NCBI RefSeq assembly: GCF_018919385.1
Contig: NZ_JAHLMF010000001.1
Span: 372,001-436,000, forward strand
DNA: 64,000 nucleotides
From: Geomonas diazotrophica
GTDB taxonomy: Bacteria; Desulfobacterota; Desulfuromonadia; Geobacterales; Geobacteraceae
Direction: 5' to 3'
This document shows, piece by piece, positions 60,579 to 64,000 of the stretch. How positions within the stretch are numbered: position 1 is the stretch's first letter; the number at the start of each line of letters is the position of its first letter. A model generated the notes under the pieces. It saw only the letters and a program-made list of their open reading frames with translations, did no database searches and had not been told where the DNA came from. The position numbers and the translations under genes are program-made.

Positions 60579-62444
60579 TCAAAGCTTCGCGCTGTACACG
60601 ACCACGCTGAAGGGGTTGATCCTGACCATACCGCGGGAACCTCCTTCCCCCGCCTCGATCCGCTCCGGCGTCTCCTCTCCCGGCCCGCGCCACTCAAGGG
60701 CCGAGGAGTCGAGCACCCGTTCCCAGATCCCCCCGGGGAGGGGAAGCGGGACATCCTGCTGGATGTTGCTGAAGCTGAACAGGCAGACGACGGCGTTGGT
60801 TTCCATCCACCTCCTGAAAAAAAGCACCTTCTGTTCCGGCAGGCCCGAGACCTCCATGCCGTCGCGCTGGAAGACCTGCAGCGCCGGAAGCGAACTGCGC
60901 AGGGAGAAGAGTTTCCTGTAGAAGGCGAGGATCACCGCCTGCTCCCCTTCCTTCACCGTCCCCACGCTGGTCTTCGACTCCAGGAAGGTATCCTCCGCCG
61001 AGGGGTCCGGAATCTCCCCCTCGCACACCCCCGACGGGTGCTCCTCCAGCTTCCCTTTGAACACCTGCTCGGCCAGCTCCAGGTCTCCATGGTCGATGAA
61101 GTAGTGGAAGGGTGCGCGTTCGCCGTACTCCTCCCCCATGAAGAGAAGGGGGAGGTAGGGGGAAAGGATCACCGCCGAGGCGGCGAGAAGGAGCTGGTTC
61201 AAGGGGAGGGTCGCGCTCAGCCTGTCGCCGCACTTGCGGTTTCCGACCTGGTCGTGGTTCTGGGAGAAGACGACGAACTGGAACCCCGGGTGCCGCTCGG
61301 TCGGCCCGCCGTGGCGCCGCCTGCGGTAGCGGGAGTACTCGCCGGTGTAGACGAAGGCCTCGCTGAAGGCCTTTTGCAGCTGCGCGAACTGCCCGAAATC
61401 CTCGTAATAGCCGGTGGTCTCCCCGGTCAGCAGCGCACGCAGGGCGTGGTGGAAGTTGTCGCACCACTGGGCGTCCAAGCCGAAACCGCACTTGTCCGGG
61501 GAGTTGATCAGGCGGACGTCGTTGGTGTCGTTCTCCGCGAAGAGGTGGATCTTGCGCCCGAGGCGCTCCCGGTGCGCGTGCACCTCGTCGGCCAGGCGCC
61601 TTAAAAGCGGCTTCGGCGTCTGGTCGAAGATCCAGTCGACGGCGTCCAGGCGCAGCCCGTCGAAGTGGAACTCGTTGATCCAGTACCCGGCGTTGACGAG
61701 GAAGTACTCGAGCACGGGGTCGCTTTCGGCGCCGTCCAGGTTCACGGCCCGCCCCCAGGGGGTGCGGTACTTGTCGGTGAAGTAGTGACCGAATTCGTCG
61801 AGGTAGCATCCCTCCGGACCGAAGTGGTTGTAGACGACGTCCAGGAGGATGGCGAGTCCCTTCCGGTGGCAGGCCTGCACCAGGCGCCTCAGCCCGTCGG
61901 GGCCGCCGTAGCTGTGCTGCGGGGCGAAATGGTACGCGCCGTCGTAGCCCCAGTTGCGCGTACCCGGGCACTGGGAGACCGGCATCAGCTCGACGGCGGT
62001 GACTCCCAGTTCCACGAGGTACTCGAGGTGCTCGATGGCCGCCTCGAAGGTCCCTTCCCTCGTGAAGGTGCCGACGTGGATCTCGTAGATCCGGTAATCC
62101 ACCAGGGAAATGCCCTGCCACCCCTCCTCCGTCCAGTGGAAAAGCCCCGGGTCCACCACCTGGGAAGACTCGTGCACCCCGTCAGGCTGGTAACGCGAGA
62201 CCGGATCGGGGTAGGTCTTGCCGGATTCCAGCTGGAAAAGGTAGCGGTCCCCGTCGATCACGCCGGGTACGGTCACCGAGTGGTACCCCTTCCCCTCAGG
62301 CTGCATCGGCACCGTCCCCGCCGCCTTGCCCGAGAGGATCAGGACGTTTACCGCCGTGGACTTCGGGGCCCAGACCCGGAACTGAACGCCACCTTCCCTC
62401 AACACCGTGGCACCTAATTCCATCCGCCATCCGCTCGCAACCAT
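60579..62444 (-). CDS. treZ: Malto-oligosyltrehalose trehalohydrolase
   Basis: 621 residues, GH13_10. N-terminal CBM48-like domain (RVWAPKSTAVNVLIL), ILLDVVYNHFGPEGCYLDEF, nucleophile region DGLRLDAVDWIFDQTPKPLL with the family's characteristic sequence, and LFAENDTNDVRLI acid/base region. Releases trehalose from the chain end made by TreY. First gene of the operon; start 62444 after GGGAGGTGGCGT, with promoter at 62508-62535. Confidence 0.95.
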   Translation of the reverse strand: MVASGWRMELGATVLREGGVQFRVWAPKSTAVNVLILSGKAAGTVPMQPEGKGYHSVTVPGVIDGDRYLFQLESGKTYPDPVSRYQPDGVHESSQVVDPGLFHWTEEGWQGISLVDYRIYEIHVGTFTREGTFEAAIEHLEYLVELGVTAVELMPVSQCPGTRNWGYDGAYHFAPQHSYGGPDGLRRLVQACHRKGLAILLDVVYNHFGPEGCYLDEFGHYFTDKYRTPWGRAVNLDGAESDPVLEYFLVNAGYWINEFHFDGLRLDAVDWIFDQTPKPLLRRLADEVHAHRERLGRKIHLFAENDTNDVRLINSPDKCGFGLDAQWCDNFHHALRALLTGETTGYYEDFGQFAQLQKAFSEAFVYTGEYSRYRRRRHGGPTERHPGFQFVVFSQNHDQVGNRKCGDRLSATLPLNQLLLAASAVILSPYLPLLFMGEEYGERAPFHYFIDHGDLELAEQVFKGKLEEHPSGVCEGEIPDPSAEDTFLESKTSVGTVKEGEQAVILAFYRKLFSLRSSLPALQVFQRDGMEVSGLPEQKVLFFRRWMETNAVVCLFSFSNIQQDVPLPLPGGIWERVLDSSALEWRGPGEETPERIEAGEGGSRGMVRINPFSVVVYSAKL

Positions 62445-62507
62445 ACGCCACCTCCCGCCCCGTCACCTCCCCGCCAGGGGCGCATACCCACCGCGCAAAC
62501 CTCCTCA

Positions 62508-62535
62508 ACGATACATGAGAGCCCCCCCGTGTCAA
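62508..62535 (-). promoter_or_regulatory. Probable promoter of the trehalose/GlgE operon
   Basis: On the minus strand TTGACA (62535-62530), a 16-base spacer with a run of G and TATCGT (62513-62508), about 64 bases before treZ. The upstream gap (62540-62630) is free of genes. Confidence 0.5.
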
Positions 62536-62630
62536 CACACCCAGGGACGCGCGTTCTCGGAGGTTAAGGCCGCTAAACACGCTTAATTCATTAAACATCC
62601 ACGCAAAGAGCATGCCCGCCCCGCTTAACA

Positions 62631-62666
62631 AAGGGAGCCCGAATCCGGCCGGACCCGGGCTCCCTT
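62631..62666 (-). terminator. Hairpin terminator after the ferritin-like gene
   Basis: AAGGGAGCCCG (62631-62641) and CGGGCTCCCTT (62656-62666), perfect 11-base arms. Only a short T run follows on the minus strand, so termination may be partial. Confidence 0.55.
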
Positions 62667-62724
62667 ATCATCGGCGAAACCGCGCGGGCTTAAACCGCAG
62701 TGATGCCTTTGTCAGCCTTCGGGA

Positions 62725-63165
62725 TTACTTGCGCAGCGTCGGCAGTGCTTCGCGGATAAAGGAGAGGTGGCGCTGTTCGTCGGCGTAGTTGGCGCGCACG
62801 ATGGCCGAGATGTCCACCGGGAAGTCAAGCTTGGAGGCTTCCTCGTAGCGGCTGGTGGTCAGGCGTTCGTTGCTCTCCATCGCCTCTAGCGCCCCCTTGG
62901 TGCCGGTCAGGCTGCGCAGGGCGGTGAAGCCGGAGATGAGGAAACCCTTGAAGTCCGAGGTCAGTTCCGGTGGGGTCCCCCCGAGTTCCAGCACCTTCGC
63001 GGAGAGGAGGTCGATGTGCTTGCGGTGGTCCGCCTGGAACTGGATGAGCTTGTCCTTGATGACCACCTCTTTCACGTTCTTGATAGCCTGGTCATAGGCG
63101 TGGGTCGCGTCCACGTCAAGCTGGATCAGTTTTTCCAAGTGGTCGAGAATGTCGTCTCTGTTCAT
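62725..63165 (-). CDS. Ferritin-like (PA2169/DUF2383-type) four-helix protein
   Basis: 146 residues, helical: LEKLIQLDVDATHAYDQAIK, FQADHRKHIDLLSAKVLEL, AMESNERLTTSRYEEASK and YADEQRHLSFIREAL supply the usual Glu/His positions of a ferritin-like bundle. This family is common in stress clusters; in P. aeruginosa PA2169 lies in the Ku/trehalose region. Iron handling is inferred. The start at 63165 follows CGGAGGAAAGC; the upstream in-frame codon at 63252 is unsupported. Confidence 0.85.
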   Translation of the reverse strand: MNRDDILDHLEKLIQLDVDATHAYDQAIKNVKEVVIKDKLIQFQADHRKHIDLLSAKVLELGGTPPELTSDFKGFLISGFTALRSLTGTKGALEAMESNERLTTSRYEEASKLDFPVDISAIVRANYADEQRHLSFIREALPTLRK

Positions 63166-63273
63166 GCTTTCCTCCGGATCAGATTTTGGTATTTGTTTGC
63201 ACGCGGCCCGTATGGCCGCGGGTAAACTGCGCTTCCCTCCTGCAGTCCGCATGAGTTCTCATCACATGACGAA

Positions 63274-63438
63274 TTATTCCTCCCTCATCTTCTCCAGCAG
63301 GATCCATTGGCCCGTGGACTTGTGGTGGTTTTCCCCCGCCTCGCGCGCCATCTCCCTGCTGCTCAACCAGTCGGTTATGGCGCCGCAGCCGTCCTTGCAC
63401 TCCGGAATGTACTGGTATTTTGTGTAGTCGAAATCCAT
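63274..63438 (-). CDS. Small hypothetical protein, 54 aa
   Basis: Translating from ATG 63438 gives 54 residues, including YTKYQYIPECKDGCGAI and DWLSSREMAREAGENHHKS, with two cysteines four residues apart and several His. AGGGGAGGCGCC is a strong ribosome site and the gene ends in TAA at 63274-63276. No family recognised. It lies in a minus-strand run of small stress-type genes. Confidence 0.65.
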   Translation of the reverse strand: MDFDYTKYQYIPECKDGCGAITDWLSSREMAREAGENHHKSTGQWILLEKMREE

Positions 63439-63463
63439 CGGCGCCTCCCCTTTCGGCCGGTCG

Positions 63464-63643
63464 TCAGTTACAGTCCTCCGCCCAGAGGCACCCCTGCTGC
63501 CCGCACTGGGAAGACTGCCCCGAGTCGAAACACGCGTTGTTCCCTTCCGTAACTTGGATCAGGCGGATCAGCTCGCCCTTTTTCAGCTTCCCGCAATGGA
63601 TGGCCATCTTTTGTGCGATCTCCTTGATGTCCTGGACCTTCAT
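63464..63643 (-). CDS. Small Cys-rich protein with SAP/Rho-N-like helix pair
   Basis: 59 residues. [20 protein letters not shown] and [15 protein letters not shown] form the helix-extended-helix pattern of SAP or Rho N-terminal-like domains that bind nucleic acid; the tail [20 protein letters not shown] has four Cys and ends in CN. AAAGGAGAAGAAGC precedes the start at 63643. First of the minus-strand run ending with the ferritin-like gene. Function inferred only from the helix pattern. Confidence 0.7.
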   Translation of the reverse strand: MKVQDIKEIAQKMAIHCGKLKKGELIRLIQVTEGNNACFDSGQSSQCGQQGCLWAEDCN

Positions 63644-63792
63644 GCTTCTTCTCCTTTCTAGTGGCCGCAGTGGGCCTTGATCTTGTTCCAGAATTGGCAA
63701 CGTCTAATAATCTAGCCGCCGGTCCTCTTTTGTCAATCTCCCTGCGTCGTGCTGCTGTGATAGACTCATGTGCAGCCGAAGGAGGTGTTCTC

Positions 63793-64000
63793 ATGGGACT
63801 GGAAGAGTATCGGCGCAAGAGGGACCTGAACAGGACGCCTGAGCCCGCCGGGAAGGTGGAAAGGTCCGTCGGGACGCTGCGCTTCGTGGTCCACAAGCAC
63901 GCCGCCTCCCACCTGCATTACGACTTTCGCCTGGAGATCAACGGGGTGCTGAAGAGCTGGGCGATTCCCAAGGGCCCCTCGCTCGATCCCTCCGTGAAGC
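63793..64000 (+). CDS. ligD: LigD-type protein, N-terminal 3'-phosphoesterase domain (partial)
   Basis: The first 69 codons only; the gene continues past the window. [20 protein letters not shown], seen here as [16 protein letters not shown], is the 3'-phosphoesterase motif with the His and Asp ligands. In bacterial LigD this domain trims 3' ends before ligation in non-homologous end joining with Ku. GGAGGTGTTCTC precedes ATG 63793. Whether ligase and polymerase domains follow in the same gene cannot be seen here; stand-alone PE proteins exist. Confidence 0.85.
   Translation, partial: MGLEEYRRKRDLNRTPEPAGKVERSVGTLRFVVHKHAASHLHYDFRLEINGVLKSWAIPKGPSLDPSVK

Overview
The window is about 64 kb of GC-rich chromosomal DNA, apparently from a Geobacter-type bacterium (Geobacterales; Geobacter, Geomonas or Citrifermentans-like). 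The reasons are the nuoA-nuoBCD-nuoEFG-nuoH-nuoIJKLMN operon with a fused nuoBCD, the rplU-rpmA-obgE cluster, a fused radical SAM/DUF2344 gene next to RNase G, several c-di-GMP and type IV pilus-like modules, and many short palindromic intergenic repeats. This placement rests on gene content and style, not on a database search.

Layout. 1-5.3 kb holds the 3' end of a flavin amine-oxidase-type gene, an M50 membrane peptidase, a Bcp peroxiredoxin, a lipid A deacylase-like outer-membrane protein, a GreA/B-like factor and a c-di-GMP-type MshEN sensor without an ATPase domain. 5.3-20.5 kb is a complete 14-subunit complex I operon (12 polypeptides because NuoB, C and D are fused) with an ankyrin-repeat gene between nuoH and nuoI. 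20.5-29.5 kb is on the minus strand: HD-GYP phosphodiesterase, obgE, rpmA, rplU, a Rieske ferredoxin, purT, rng and the radical SAM fusion. 29.7-33.2 kb has a small Ala/Lys-rich exported protein, two tandem TIGR04073 proteins, a 2-Cys peroxiredoxin, an iron-sulfur protein with a His/Gly linker and a YgbA-type protein. 33.2-41 kb has pcnB, uvrB, two CheY-like regulators, tatA, a PilB/GspE-type ATPase and an HDOD protein.

41.4-64 kb looks like a stress-survival block. A minus-strand operon (DUF748, DUF3309, DUF6496, general stress protein, hemerythrin) diverges from a plus-strand run (Ku, SRPBCC, zinc alcohol dehydrogenase, YihY). This is followed by a minus-strand trehalose/maltose-1-phosphate operon (treZ, GH57, treY, glgE, treS-maltokinase, CHRD), then a ferritin-like gene, two small genes and the 5' end of a LigD-type gene. 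Ku plus LigD gives non-homologous end joining. TreY/TreZ make trehalose from glucan, and TreS-maltokinase plus GlgE convert trehalose back to alpha-glucan. The mix resembles the RpoS-dependent Ku/LigD/trehalose/GlgE region known in Pseudomonas aeruginosa.

Intergenic DNA is unusually rich in two repeat families: pairs of GGGCGAAT...ATTCGCCC palindromes arranged as MITE-like or REP-doublet elements, and CCCTCTCCC...GGGAGAGGG hairpins, several of them inside the nuo operon. No tRNA, rRNA, CRISPR array, transposase or phage gene was recognised.
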